The notes under the pieces are model-generated. The model had not been told where the DNA came from. It made no database searches and saw nothing but the letters and a program-made list of their open reading frames with translations. 34,468 bases of DNA. Origin: XYB2-FULL-45-11 sp964355525. GTDB lineage: Bacteria > Patescibacteriota > Patescibacteriia > UBA9934 > GWF2-40-263. Position numbers and translations under genes: made by a program. Positions 1 to 7,914 of the stretch are shown here, piece after piece. The stretch covers positions 1 to 34,468 of the forward strand of contig CAYHDY010000007.1 in NCBI GenBank assembly GCA_964355525.1, written 5' to 3'. Numbering within the stretch: the first letter of the stretch is position 1; every line of letters starts with the position of its first letter.

Positions 1-1659
1 TCTCTACGAGTGGAGGATTTGTTGAGTCGCATGACCACGGCGGAAAAAATCGGTCAGTTGATATTGGTGGCAAAGAGTAATATTCATGATCGAAATGATA
101 TTACAGGATATGGGATTGGTGCGGTCTTGAGTGGTGGAGGAGACAAACCTGAGCCAAACACGCCACAAGGGTGGTTGTCTATGGTAAATCAATTTCAAAA
201 TGATTCTAAAAAAAGTCGTTTTGGTATTCCGATCTTATACGGAGTTGATGCAGTTCATGGTCACACAAATGTTCCCGGAGCAACCATTTTTCCACACGCA
301 ATTGGTCTGGGTGCAAGTCACGATGAAGATTTGGTGCGTCGCATTGGTGTCATTACGGCACAGGAGTTGGTTGCGACCGGAATTCATTGGAATTTTTCGC
401 CGAGTTTGGATGTTGTTCAAGATGCGCGTTGGGGTCGCACGTATGAAACGTTTGGTTCTGACACAGATGTTGTCCGTAAATTAGGTGCTGCTTATTTACA
501 AGGACTTCAATCTCAAACATCGAATCATGCATCTGTCATTGGCACCGCCAAACATTATTTAGGAACGGGCGCGATGGTCTGGGGAACTTCGGGGAATCCG
601 GATTTTAAAATTGATCAAGGTGTTACACGGACGAATGAAGCAACATTGCGAGCGATACACCTCCCTCCATTTATCGATGCCGTAAAAGAAAACGTCGGGA
701 GTATCATGGTCGGTCATACTTCGTGGAACGGAATCGAACTTGCAGCGAATCATTATCTTCTGACGGACGTGCTAAAAAAGGAACTTGGTTTTAAGGGATT
801 CGTTGTGTCTGATTGGTATGGAGTGTATGAAATTCCAGGAGGACAATACAAAGGAGTCGTTACGGCAATAAATGCAGGGGTGGATATGGTGATGCTGCCG
901 TACGATTATAAATCGTTTACGACGTATATGGAGCAAGCACTCGCACAAGGCGATATATCCTACGAACGTTTAGATGATGCGGTTCGTCGCATTTTAGGTG
1001 CGAAGTTTTTGGCAGGATTATTCGATGATGTTCTTGCGGATGAATCTGGTTTGTTTGGAATTGGATCGGCTGAACATCGTGAAGTGGCGCGTGAAGCTGT
1101 ACGAAAATCATTAGTACTCCTAAAAGACGATCAATCTATTTTGCCTTTGGACAAAACGCTTTCGCACATTCTCGTAGCAGGATCATCTGCTCATAATCTT
1201 GGTCGTCAGTCTGGTGGTTGGACCATTGAGTGGCAAGGAATTGATGGCAATTGGATACCAGGTACGACGATTCTTGATGCAATAAAAAATTCTGTCTCTA
1301 AGAATACAATCGTCGATTACAACATCAGTGGAAAATTTACGAAGACGGAGAATCTTGCAGATGTAGGTATTGCGATTGTTGGGGAAACTCCATATGCGGA
1401 GGGTTGGGGAGACAATGCACATCCCGCTTTATCACCAGAAGATCTGAAAACGATTGCGAATGTGAAATTAGCAAGTAAAAAATTAGTCGTCATTATCGTT
1501 TCCGGTCGTCCGCTCGATATTCGTCCTTACGCGAATAAATGGGATGTCGTTGTTGCTGCTTGGTTGCCGGGCAGTGAAGGACTTGGTGTGACAGATGTCT
1601 TATTTGGCGGTGAGCCTTTCACAGGCTCGCTTCCTATTGCGTGGCCATTGAATGAATAG
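1..1659 (+). CDS. Glycoside hydrolase family 3 (beta-glucosidase/exo-glucanase type), 5' end cut by window
   Basis: The reading frame is open to base 1, and the sequence before the first GTG (base 10) still fits the family motif (R)VEDLLSRMT.AEKIGQ, so the gene begins upstream and any signal peptide is not visible. Counting from base 10, the N-terminal TIM-barrel domain has the KH pair (K181-H182, KHYLG) and the nucleophile Asp268 in GFVVSDWYG. The C-terminal GH3_C domain begins near RKSLVLLKDD and contains VGETPYAEGWGD; Glu464 sits where plant ExoI-type enzymes place the acid/base. GGWTIEWQG and AGVDMVMLPYDY also match the ExoI-like group. The expected role is release of glucose from beta-glucans or oligosaccharides. 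The protein ends at LPIAWPLNE, slightly earlier than relatives that continue past the W-P motif. The last residues fall directly before a shared terminator. Substrate is not determinable. Confidence 0.93.
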   Translation, partial: SLRVEDLLSRMTTAEKIGQLILVAKSNIHDRNDITGYGIGAVLSGGGDKPEPNTPQGWLSMVNQFQNDSKKSRFGIPILYGVDAVHGHTNVPGATIFPHAIGLGASHDEDLVRRIGVITAQELVATGIHWNFSPSLDVVQDARWGRTYETFGSDTDVVRKLGAAYLQGLQSQTSNHASVIGTAKHYLGTGAMVWGTSGNPDFKIDQGVTRTNEATLRAIHLPPFIDAVKENVGSIMVGHTSWNGIELAANHYLLTDVLKKELGFKGFVVSDWYGVYEIPGGQYKGVVTAINAGVDMVMLPYDYKSFTTYMEQALAQGDISYERLDDAVRRILGAKFLAGLFDDVLADESGLFGIGSAEHREVAREAVRKSLVLLKDDQSILPLDKTLSHILVAGSSAHNLGRQSGGWTIEWQGIDGNWIPGTTILDAIKNSVSKNTIVDYNISGKFTKTENLADVGIAIVGETPYAEGWGDNAHPALSPEDLKTIANVKLASKKLVVIIVSGRPLDIRPYANKWDVVVAAWLPGSEGLGVTDVLFGGEPFTGSLPIAWPLNE

Positions 1660-1731
1660 TATTCAATGTTCACAAATCTTCTGCAGAGATTGGAACATAC
1701 ATTGCTTGCGTTGATATAAAATTCTAAGGAA

Positions 1732-1766
1732 CAAAAAAACCGCGATTAACTCGCGGTTTTTTTGTT
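1732..1766. terminator. Bidirectional rho-independent terminator
   Basis: Stem ACCGCGA/TCGCGGT with loop TTAAC (centre about 1748), preceded by seven A and followed by seven T. It therefore works on both strands. It lies between the convergent GH3 gene (+) and the surface protein gene (-), whose stop codon touches its edge. Confidence 0.9.
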
Positions 1767-4700
1767 TACGATTTATTAAGCACTATTTTTGTTAATGGCC
1801 CAACCTGTCCAACAGGATCTAAATCATTCGCTGATTGGAATGCTTTAACAGAAGCAACAGTGACGGGTCCATAATTTCCGTTTGGAACGATGTTGGAAGG
1901 GAAAAAACCAAGGGATTGGAGTTTCTCTTGAAGGGCAAGAACATCTGGTCCATTGCTTCCGATCGAGATATTTTTGGTGAAGACGTATGGTGTTTCCATT
2001 TTTTGGACAACTTCTTTTCGTGCCCCATCAGGGAATGATTGCGATGTTGGAAGTGTGAGAACATCACCCCATGCGAATCCGAGTTGAAGAAAATCTTGCG
2101 GAGAGGAGATTAATCTTTTTTGTCCGTTTTCCAAAACATACATTTTTGGATTAAAAGGATATTTGATCAATGAACCGTTTTTTAAATCACGTGCGAGAAG
2201 TGGTGCAATTAAGACTGGACCGTTAGGAAACGTTGATACGGGTGAGATGATAATAATATCTTGAAGAAGAAAGCCCAGATTTAATAAATCTACAACACTT
2301 AAGATTAATCGTTTTGCTCCATTTTCAATCAGGTAAACATCGGGATCATTTGGGTATTTGATAAGCGCTTTTTCCATGGTTGTATTTGGTTGGTAAGACG
2401 AAATCGGCGTCGGGACAGAAGGTGGTAATAAAACGGGTTGTTCGACAGGGGTGGATGGTAATGGAATGAAAGGAAGTACGACAGGTGTATCCGAACTTCC
2501 ACGACTCTCGCATACGACCGTTGCTTGGCTTAATGAAACAGTGCCTGTTTCTGTTCCGTCTCCATTTCGAAACTTTACAGAGTAATCATAGGTTGTTCCA
2601 CATACAACACTCGTGTCTTGCCATGTATTTATTTGAATCCATCCTGAATTATTTCCTGTACGCGAAAAATAATATCCAGATACGCCAGAAGTGTCATTCG
2701 GGAATGCATCGACCAATAATGAAATAGAGGAACGACCAACGGATCTTGTTGCAAAATGACTTGGTGTGTTGGCTAACGTATATTTAGATGCGGATGTTCC
2801 GTAAAGACCCAGATTATTCACGACGTCATTGAACTGAACGTCATAGGTGTATTGCGTATTTTCAGATAAGGGTGAATCTGTAAATGTCGTTGTTAAAACA
2901 GGGGTAAATCCCAATTCCGTTGTTCCGTTTCTTCTGACTTGCCATTGATTCAATCCAGAACCTGATTCTGTGACGGTTACTGGTTTTTCAAGCGTTATAG
3001 AATTTACTGTTATTGTTCCGAACGCAGGAGCTCCAACAGAACTTGGCACAGTTGTATCGATAAGAACCGACTCTGTTGCCGAATATGAAGAAACGTTCGA
3101 AAGAATATCCGAAGCTTTCACTCGAACGTACCAGGTTCCATCCGCGAGTGTTGATACATGTGTGAATGAATTTGTGCTCGATGTCGTCGAATTGAAATCT
3201 GTTGTGAATCCCGTATCTGTCGCCCACTCGACAGTATAAGCAGGAGAAGCAAGTCCAGCTCCTGCATCTGATGATGCGGTCCATATCCATGCGGGTGTGG
3301 TATCCGTTGTCGGTGTTGTCGTGGAAGGTGTTCCCGGAACAGATGGAGCTGCTGTATCGATAAGAACAGAACCTGTCGCAGAGTAGGATGAAGTGTTCGA
3401 AAGAATGTCCGATGCTTTCACTCGAAAATACCATGTTCCGTCTGTGAGAAGTGTTGTATGTGTAAATGTATTTGAACTTGCGTTAGAAGAATCGAAATCC
3501 GTTATGAATCCTGTATCTGTTGCCCATTCGACCGTATATGCAGGAGTTGCTAAACCAGCTCCTGTATCTATCGACGCACTCCAAGCCCATGTTGGTGTTG
3601 TGTTTACGGTTGGAGTCGTCGTTGAAGGTAATCCAGGAGATTCTGGTGGACCACCTAAACTTGGAGCTGTTACATCTATGAGAACAGAACCGGTTGCAGA
3701 GTAGGACGAAGTGTTCGAAAGAATATCCGAAGCTTTCACTCGAACGTACCAGGTTCCATCCGCGAGTGAAGATGAATGTGTAAATGTATTTGTATTTGAA
3801 GTAGACGAATTAAAATTCGTTGTAAATCCAGTATTTGTCGCCCATTCAACTGTATATGCAGGAGTTGCTAATCCGGATCCAGCATCCGAAGAGGCCGTCC
3901 ATACCCATGATGGCGTGTTATCACTTGTGGGAGTTGTTGTTGAGGGCAATCCAGGAACAGATGGAGCCGTAACGTCTATGAGCACAGATCCTGTTGCGGA
4001 ATAGGAAGATGTATTCGAAAGAATATCCGAAGCTTTCACTCGAACGTACCATGTTCCATCTGCGAGGGTTGATACATGTGTGAATGTATTTGTGCTCGAT
4101 GTCGTCGAATTGAAATCTGTTGTGAATCCCGTATCTGTCGCCCATTCAACTGTATATGCGGGGGTTGCTAATCCGGATCCAGTATCTGTCGATGCGTCCC
4201 ATGACCATGTTGGTGTATTGTCGCTCGTGGGATTTGTTGTTGAAGGTAATCCCGGAACAGTAGGTACTGTCGTGTCTACGATCACGGATCCTGTTGTCGA
4301 GTAAGTAGAAACATTGGAACGAATGTCCGATGCTTTCACGCGAAAATACCAGGTTCCATTTGCGAGTGTGGATGAATGTGTAAACGTATTTGTGCTTGCT
4401 GTTGTCGAACTAAAGTCTGTTGTGAATCCTGTGTCTGTCGCCCATTCGACAGTGTATGCAGGAGATGCTAATCCAGTCCCCGAATCCATAGACGCACTCC
4501 ATGTCCATGTTGGTGTCGTATCTGTTGTTGGAGTTGTAGAAGAGGGTGATCCTGGAACGGTTGGTGCTGTTGTGTCTGACACAACCGTTATTGCTGGCGC
4601 TGGTGCGGTGTATGTACGCATCATCTGCCAGACATCGGTTAGAAAAACCGAACTGCCTGAAAAATACTGTCCATATGCAACGATCAATTTATCATTCCAC

Positions 4701-5962
4701 ACAACCATGTTGAGCGAAGAACGTCCGTGCCAGCCCGCACTTGTAATCGCGTTCGTCCAAGTAATTCCATCAGAGCTGTACCAAAGATCATTTTTGTAAA
4801 CAGAACTACCAAATCCACCTGCTATCCATATTTTATTATCCAAAACAACAGCGACTAATGAGTTACGGATTGACCACGCAGCCGCAGCCGTTTCTTGCGT
4901 CCATGTAATACCGTCTGAGCTACTCCAAACATCATTTAAGGCTGTAACGCCTGAACCACCCAAAATCCACATCTTGTTGTTAAACGTTATGGCTGGAAAA
5001 AATGTGCGTATACCCCAGTTAGCTGAAGCTGTCTCTTCTGTCCAGGTAATACCATCCGTACTAGACCACACATCGTTTAGCTTTACTCCATTCGTTCCAC
5101 CCATGATCCACATTTTATTGTTGAATACTGTGTAACCAAATTGAGCTCTTATACCCCAGTTAGCTGAAGCTGTCTCTTCTGTCCAGGTAATACCATCCGT
5201 ACTAGACCACACATCGTTTTTACGAGTCGTTCCATCCATGAGTCCTCCTAAGATCCACATCTTATTATTGAACACTAAATGTCCAAAATCACTTCGTGCA
5301 CCCCATGAAGACGATGCGGCAATTTGGGACCAACTTACACCATCCGTACTTGACCAGACGTCGTTGACGCGTGAACCGGTACCGTTTCCGTTTATTCGTC
5401 CACCAAAGATCCAAAGTTTTCCATCATAATTCAACAGACCTCCGCTGTAACGAGGTGAGCCAAAATTTGATGTTAGTTGTGTATCTGAATACGGCAAGAT
5501 CGTATTATCCCAGCTGGAAATACTTGTTGCTGCTGCATTGCCATAATATAAGTAGATGGATGTTGTACTGCTTGCCGGAACACTTGGAACTTTTGTCCAA
5601 ATTTGTGTTGCGGTTGTATTACACGTTCCATCAACAACCCAAAAATCTATAGATGTTATTCGATCACTGTCTGTAACACGTAAGTCTCCACAATCACTTC
5701 GCATTAAATTTGCCGTGACAAGTTCTGCTGTGTTGAGTGTTGTTGAAACTTGGTAATTTGTTAAGACACCTGCATTGGAAGAATTATCAACCGTTACAGC
5801 AACCTGTTGCGTCCATGCTACATCAAACCAAGGATCTGCTTTGACTAAATTGTTAGAACGAATAAAAAATGAAACCGAAAAAATTCCCAGAATGAAAAAA
5901 ATTCCAACAACAAGTAGCAACTTGTGATGCTTTTTTACGTGTTTTAAGATCCTGTGCTTCAT
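1766..5962 (-). CDS. Large wall-anchored surface protein (DUF2341-like, kelch-like repeats, Ig/FN3-like repeats, peptidoglycan-binding)
   Basis: 1398 residues. A basic N-terminus and hydrophobic segment (about 14-34) are followed by LVKA|DP, a plausible signal peptidase site. Residues about 45-155 resemble DUF2341 (YQV...L...LRV.DSD, IYLYYGN). Residues about 165-450 hold six kelch-like units (NNKMWI.GG, NDVWSS.DGITW), suggesting a beta-propeller. Residues 464-968 are five Ig/FN3-like repeats of about 100 residues (TAP..PG.PSTT.PT...P.W.W). Two further FN3-like domains and a Pro-rich linker (about 1155-1190) follow. Next come two KYP..P.(V/M)Y(L/V)(I/L)ENG.KRLI repeats common in Patescibacteria and Gram-positive surface proteins, and a C-terminal PG_binding_1 domain (LQEKLQSLGFF...YGPVTVASVKAFQ). 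It is probably exported and attached to the wall for adhesion or sugar binding. No catalytic motif is visible. It is transcribed alone from an extended -10 promoter and lacks an SD. Confidence 0.9.
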   Translation of the reverse strand: MKHRILKHVKKHHKLLLVVGIFFILGIFSVSFFIRSNNLVKADPWFDVAWTQQVAVTVDNSSNAGVLTNYQVSTTLNTAELVTANLMRSDCGDLRVTDSDRITSIDFWVVDGTCNTTATQIWTKVPSVPASSTTSIYLYYGNAAATSISSWDNTILPYSDTQLTSNFGSPRYSGGLLNYDGKLWIFGGRINGNGTGSRVNDVWSSTDGVSWSQIAASSSWGARSDFGHLVFNNKMWILGGLMDGTTRKNDVWSSTDGITWTEETASANWGIRAQFGYTVFNNKMWIMGGTNGVKLNDVWSSTDGITWTEETASANWGIRTFFPAITFNNKMWILGGSGVTALNDVWSSSDGITWTQETAAAAWSIRNSLVAVVLDNKIWIAGGFGSSVYKNDLWYSSDGITWTNAITSAGWHGRSSLNMVVWNDKLIVAYGQYFSGSSVFLTDVWQMMRTYTAPAPAITVVSDTTAPTVPGSPSSTTPTTDTTPTWTWSASMDSGTGLASPAYTVEWATDTGFTTDFSSTTASTNTFTHSSTLANGTWYFRVKASDIRSNVSTYSTTGSVIVDTTVPTVPGLPSTTNPTSDNTPTWSWDASTDTGSGLATPAYTVEWATDTGFTTDFNSTTSSTNTFTHVSTLADGTWYVRVKASDILSNTSSYSATGSVLIDVTAPSVPGLPSTTTPTSDNTPSWVWTASSDAGSGLATPAYTVEWATNTGFTTNFNSSTSNTNTFTHSSSLADGTWYVRVKASDILSNTSSYSATGSVLIDVTAPSLGGPPESPGLPSTTTPTVNTTPTWAWSASIDTGAGLATPAYTVEWATDTGFITDFDSSNASSNTFTHTTLLTDGTWYFRVKASDILSNTSSYSATGSVLIDTAAPSVPGTPSTTTPTTDTTPAWIWTASSDAGAGLASPAYTVEWATDTGFTTDFNSTTSSTNSFTHVSTLADGTWYVRVKASDILSNVSSYSATESVLIDTTVPSSVGAPAFGTITVNSITLEKPVTVTESGSGLNQWQVRRNGTTELGFTPVLTTTFTDSPLSENTQYTYDVQFNDVVNNLGLYGTSASKYTLANTPSHFATRSVGRSSISLLVDAFPNDTSGVSGYYFSRTGNNSGWIQINTWQDTSVVCGTTYDYSVKFRNGDGTETGTVSLSQATVVCESRGSSDTPVVLPFIPLPSTPVEQPVLLPPSVPTPISSYQPNTTMEKALIKYPNDPDVYLIENGAKRLILSVVDLLNLGFLLQDIIIISPVSTFPNGPVLIAPLLARDLKNGSLIKYPFNPKMYVLENGQKRLISSPQDFLQLGFAWGDVLTLPTSQSFPDGARKEVVQKMETPYVFTKNISIGSNGPDVLALQEKLQSLGFFPSNIVPNGNYGPVTVASVKAFQSANDLDPVGQVGPLTKIVLNKS
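3059..4573 (-). repeat. Five tandem 300-bp coding repeats (Ig/FN3-like)
   Basis: The segment AATATCCGAAGCTTTCACTC and close variants recur at about 300-bp spacing (near 3102, 3405, 3720, 4021, 4321). They encode residues 464-968 of the surface protein. One unit is 15 bp longer because of a GGPPE insertion near residue 770. High DNA identity implies recent duplication or gene conversion. Confidence 0.9.
5009..5219 (-). repeat. 70-bp perfect direct repeat in kelch-coding region
   Basis: 5009-5078 and 5150-5219 are identical over 70 bases (each begins TATACCCCAG). They encode the same DVWSSTDGITWTEETASANW stretch in neighbouring kelch-like units and are 141 bp apart start to start, one kelch unit. 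Confidence 0.9.
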
Positions 5963-5991
5963 AGTAGATTGTAACGAATGCGTCTTGTATT

Positions 5992-6000
5992 ATTATATCA
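5992..6000 (-). promoter_or_regulatory. Extended -10 promoter of the surface protein gene
   Basis: Reading the minus strand, TGATATAAT is a perfect extended -10 (TGnTATAAT). Predicted start is near 5985, giving a leader of about 22 nt without SD before the ATG at 5962. No good -35 at 17 bp is seen; TTGGTT is 14 bp upstream. Confidence 0.55.
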
Positions 6001-6023
6001 TTTTTAAATGAAACCAACCTAAA

Positions 6024-6050
6024 CAATAAAACCCGAGATTCATCTCGAGT
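6024..6050 (-). terminator. Terminator after ruvC
   Basis: On the minus strand the 8-bp stem ACTCGAGA/TCTCGGGT, loop TGAA, is followed by TTTATTGTTT. One pair is a G-U wobble on this strand but a mismatch on the plus strand, which favours minus-strand use for the yebC-ruvC operon. The plus strand has a longer T run but no gene to end. Confidence 0.65.
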
Positions 6051-6058
6051 TTTTTTGT

Positions 6059-6547
6059 TTACCATCTTTTTCCCACCGCTGTTAAAGCAATCGCGAGGGC
6101 GTCCGCCGCATCATCCGGTTTCGGAATCCGATCGAGACCCAGAAGTTGCTGAACCATTTTCTGCATACCCCCTTTTGTTGCAGCCCCGTCTCCCGTCGTC
6201 GCTTTCTTCACCTGTGCCGGTGTGAACTCTGCAACCGGCACGCCCGCTTGCGCGCTTATAAGTAACGCAATTCCTCGCGCTTCCGCAACACGCATGGCGG
6301 TCGTTGCACTTTTCCCGAAAAAGAGTTTTTCGATCGCGACGTAATTTGGTTTGTGATGAATAAATAAATCTTGCAAGTCATTTGCGATGTGCAACAATCG
6401 ATTTTCGAAACTATCACCGGTTGTCGTTGTAATAACGCCGTAATCAATCAACGCCGCGGACATTCCTTCAACATAAATCACTCCGAATCCCATCCGACCA
6501 AAGCCGGGATCTATTCCCATGATGATACAACCCTCTTTTTTACTCAT
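6059..6547 (-). CDS. ruvC: Crossover junction endodeoxyribonuclease RuvC
   Basis: 162 residues, normal family length. RuvC resolves Holliday junctions as a dimer with RuvAB. All four acidic catalytic residues of the RNase H-like fold are visible: Asp13 (GIDPG), Glu73 (IEKLF), and Asp146 and Asp149 in DDAADALA. The Y/F-x-P junction segment (EFTPAQVKKA) is also present. The ATG overlaps the yebC stop as ATGA, so the two genes are translationally coupled. The N-terminus carries about six residues more than E. coli RuvC (Asp13 versus Asp7). No ruvA or ruvB is next to it in this window. Confidence 0.97.
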   Translation of the reverse strand: MSKKEGCIIMGIDPGFGRMGFGVIYVEGMSAALIDYGVITTTTGDSFENRLLHIANDLQDLFIHHKPNYVAIEKLFFGKSATTAMRVAEARGIALLISAQAGVPVAEFTPAQVKKATTGDGAATKGGMQKMVQQLLGLDRIPKPDDAADALAIALTAVGKRW

Positions 6548-7290
6548 ACATTAATATAAACCTGATCGACATCTTCAAGATCGTTCAGAGCATCTAGCAG
6601 TTTCTCAAGCTCCGCCTGAATAGGAGGGTCTGTAATGACCAATTGTTCTTTTGGTAAATAGACGATTTCAACTGCAGCCGGTTTTATTTTGAGTGATTCG
6701 ACCGCATCAGAAATGCGTTTCAATCCATCCGGTGCGCTGACAACTTCAATGATGTCATCTTCTTCTTGAATATCTTCCGCTCCTGCATCGATCATCGCAA
6801 GTTCGAATGCATCTCGAGACAGACCCCCCTCTATCCCCCCTTGTAAAGGGGGGAGGGTCGCATTGATTGTCACCACACCTTTTTTCTCAAACATCCACAT
6901 CACACTTCCTTGCGCACCGATCACCCCGCCATTTTTACTTGTAATATGTTTTACTTCCGCGACCGAACGATTACGATTATCCGTGAGACACTTTACAAGA
7001 ATCGCCGATCCTCCAGGACCAAATCCTTCATAAATCACTTCATCAATTTGTCCGATCCCGTCTTCCCCGCTTCCGCGTTTAACCGCACGATCAATATTTT
7101 CCTTCGGCATATTCACTGCCTTCGCAGCATCGATCGCCATCCGCAATTGAAAGTTAAACGTCGGATCGCTTCCTCCGGAGCGGGCGGCAACGGCGATTGT
7201 TTTTCCAAATTTCGCAAACACAACAGCACGCTGTGAATCAGCCGCGCCTTTCTTTTTTGCAATCGTATGAAATTTTGAGTGTCCTGACAT
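6544..7290 (-). CDS. yebC: YebC/TACO1 family protein with repeat-derived insertion
   Basis: 248 residues starting MSGHSKFHTIAKKKG, the family signature, with the conserved GFGPGG and TDNRNR(S)VAEVKH blocks. The family was long called a transcriptional regulator; recent work links it to ribosomes and translation of difficult sequences such as proline runs. It precedes ruvC with an ATGA overlap, a pairing common in bacteria. A consensus-like promoter ends 9 bp before the ATG, so the mRNA is predicted leaderless; no SD is present. Residues about 146-157 (LPPLQGGIEGGL) have no counterpart in E. coli YebC and are encoded by a C/G-run palindrome, so they look like an in-frame repeat insertion between domains 2 and 3. 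Confidence 0.96.
   Translation of the reverse strand: MSGHSKFHTIAKKKGAADSQRAVVFAKFGKTIAVAARSGGSDPTFNFQLRMAIDAAKAVNMPKENIDRAVKRGSGEDGIGQIDEVIYEGFGPGGSAILVKCLTDNRNRSVAEVKHITSKNGGVIGAQGSVMWMFEKKGVVTINATLPPLQGGIEGGLSRDAFELAMIDAGAEDIQEEDDIIEVVSAPDGLKRISDAVESLKIKPAAVEIVYLPKEQLVITDPPIQAELEKLLDALNDLEDVDQVYINV
6822..6859. repeat. C-run/G-run palindromic element inside yebC
   Basis: Inner stem CCCCCCTT/AAGGGGGG (6835-6842 with 6846-6853) and outer stem GACCC/GGGTC (6822-6826 with 6855-6859). This resembles the small dispersed repeats that translate as PPLQGGIEGG in many bacteria. Only this copy occurs in the window. Confidence 0.7.
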
Positions 7291-7299
7291 AACGACACG

Positions 7300-7328
7300 A
7301 GTGTATCAAATATCGTATCTCTTTTCAA
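7300..7328 (-). promoter_or_regulatory. Promoter of yebC-ruvC
   Basis: Minus strand TTGAAA (7323-7328), 17-bp spacer, TACACT (7300-7305). The predicted start lies about 3 nt before the yebC ATG (7290), so the transcript would be essentially leaderless. Confidence 0.65.
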
Positions 7329-7339
7329 TTCATTTATAA

Positions 7340-7368
7340 TTGACGAAACCCAATTATATTGCTTAAAT
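7340..7368 (+). promoter_or_regulatory. Promoter of the 7400 orphan
   Basis: TTGACG (7340-7345), 17-bp spacer, TTAAAT (7363-7368) preceded by TGC, an extended -10. It is divergent from the yebC promoter 11 bp away. The leader is about 25 nt and ends in AGGAGGT. Confidence 0.6.
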
Positions 7369-7399
7369 ACCCGCGTTCACCGCACCACAGGAGGTTTGC

Positions 7400-7804
7400 A
7401 TGCTGAACATCATCATCTGGGGAATTGACCCTGACACGAAGCCGGAAATTCTCTCCGATCTGCGCGAACGGCTCACAAACGCCGCCATGGCAAATCGTCG
7501 ATGGGGGCTCAACCGTCGTCACATCAGCGTTCGGTTCCCGACGGAACACATGGGTGAACAACACTCCGTGTTCATTCAAGTGGAAGCGCACTTGCAGGAA
7601 TCCACCACGGAGATGATCGGGCAAAATTCCATCGACACGATGTGCCAGATGATCTTCGACAAGATTTACGAATGTGTCGAAGCGTCAAGCACGTTCGTCT
7701 CCCTTCGTTTCACCCACACGATGATGGACAAAACGCCCGTCATCAAATTCATCTGCGAAGACGGGCAAAAAGGAATCGACGAACAAATCCGCAAGCTTGG
7801 CTGA
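7400..7804 (+). CDS. Orphan protein, 134 residues, function unknown
   Basis: Begins MLNIIIWGIDPDTKPEI after a near-perfect SD (AGGAGGT at 7389-7395, 5 nt before ATG). The protein is soluble, with no signal peptide or membrane segment. Alternating hydrophobic strands and helices (LNIIIWGI, HISVRFP, VFIQVEAHL, FVSLRFT, PVIKFICED) suggest a small alpha/beta fold; it faintly recalls tautomerase-type proteins but lacks an N-terminal catalytic Pro, so no function is claimed. It has its own promoter and terminator and is monocistronic between yebC (divergent) and rpoC (convergent). Confidence 0.8.
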   Translation: MLNIIIWGIDPDTKPEILSDLRERLTNAAMANRRWGLNRRHISVRFPTEHMGEQHSVFIQVEAHLQESTTEMIGQNSIDTMCQMIFDKIYECVEASSTFVSLRFTHTMMDKTPVIKFICEDGQKGIDEQIRKLG

Positions 7805-7838
7805 CTCGAGTGAGTCCTATTCGAAAAGAAACTTTCCT

Positions 7839-7866
7839 ACTCCGATTCATTCGGAGTCTTTTTTTT
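7839..7866 (+). terminator. Terminator of the 7400 orphan
   Basis: Stem ACTCCGA/TCGGAGT (7839-7845 with 7851-7857), loop TTCAT, then C and eight T. Confidence 0.9.
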
Positions 7867-7872
7867 GAAACG

Positions 7873-7914
7873 AAAAATCACCCTTCGCAAAATAGCGTCG
7901 GGTGATCTTTTTTT
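7873..7914 (-). terminator. Terminator of rpoBC
   Basis: Minus-strand stem ATCACCC/GGGTGAT (7900-7906 with 7877-7883) with an inner GC pair, followed by TTTTT. A T run on the plus side also lets it act on plus transcripts. Confidence 0.85.
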
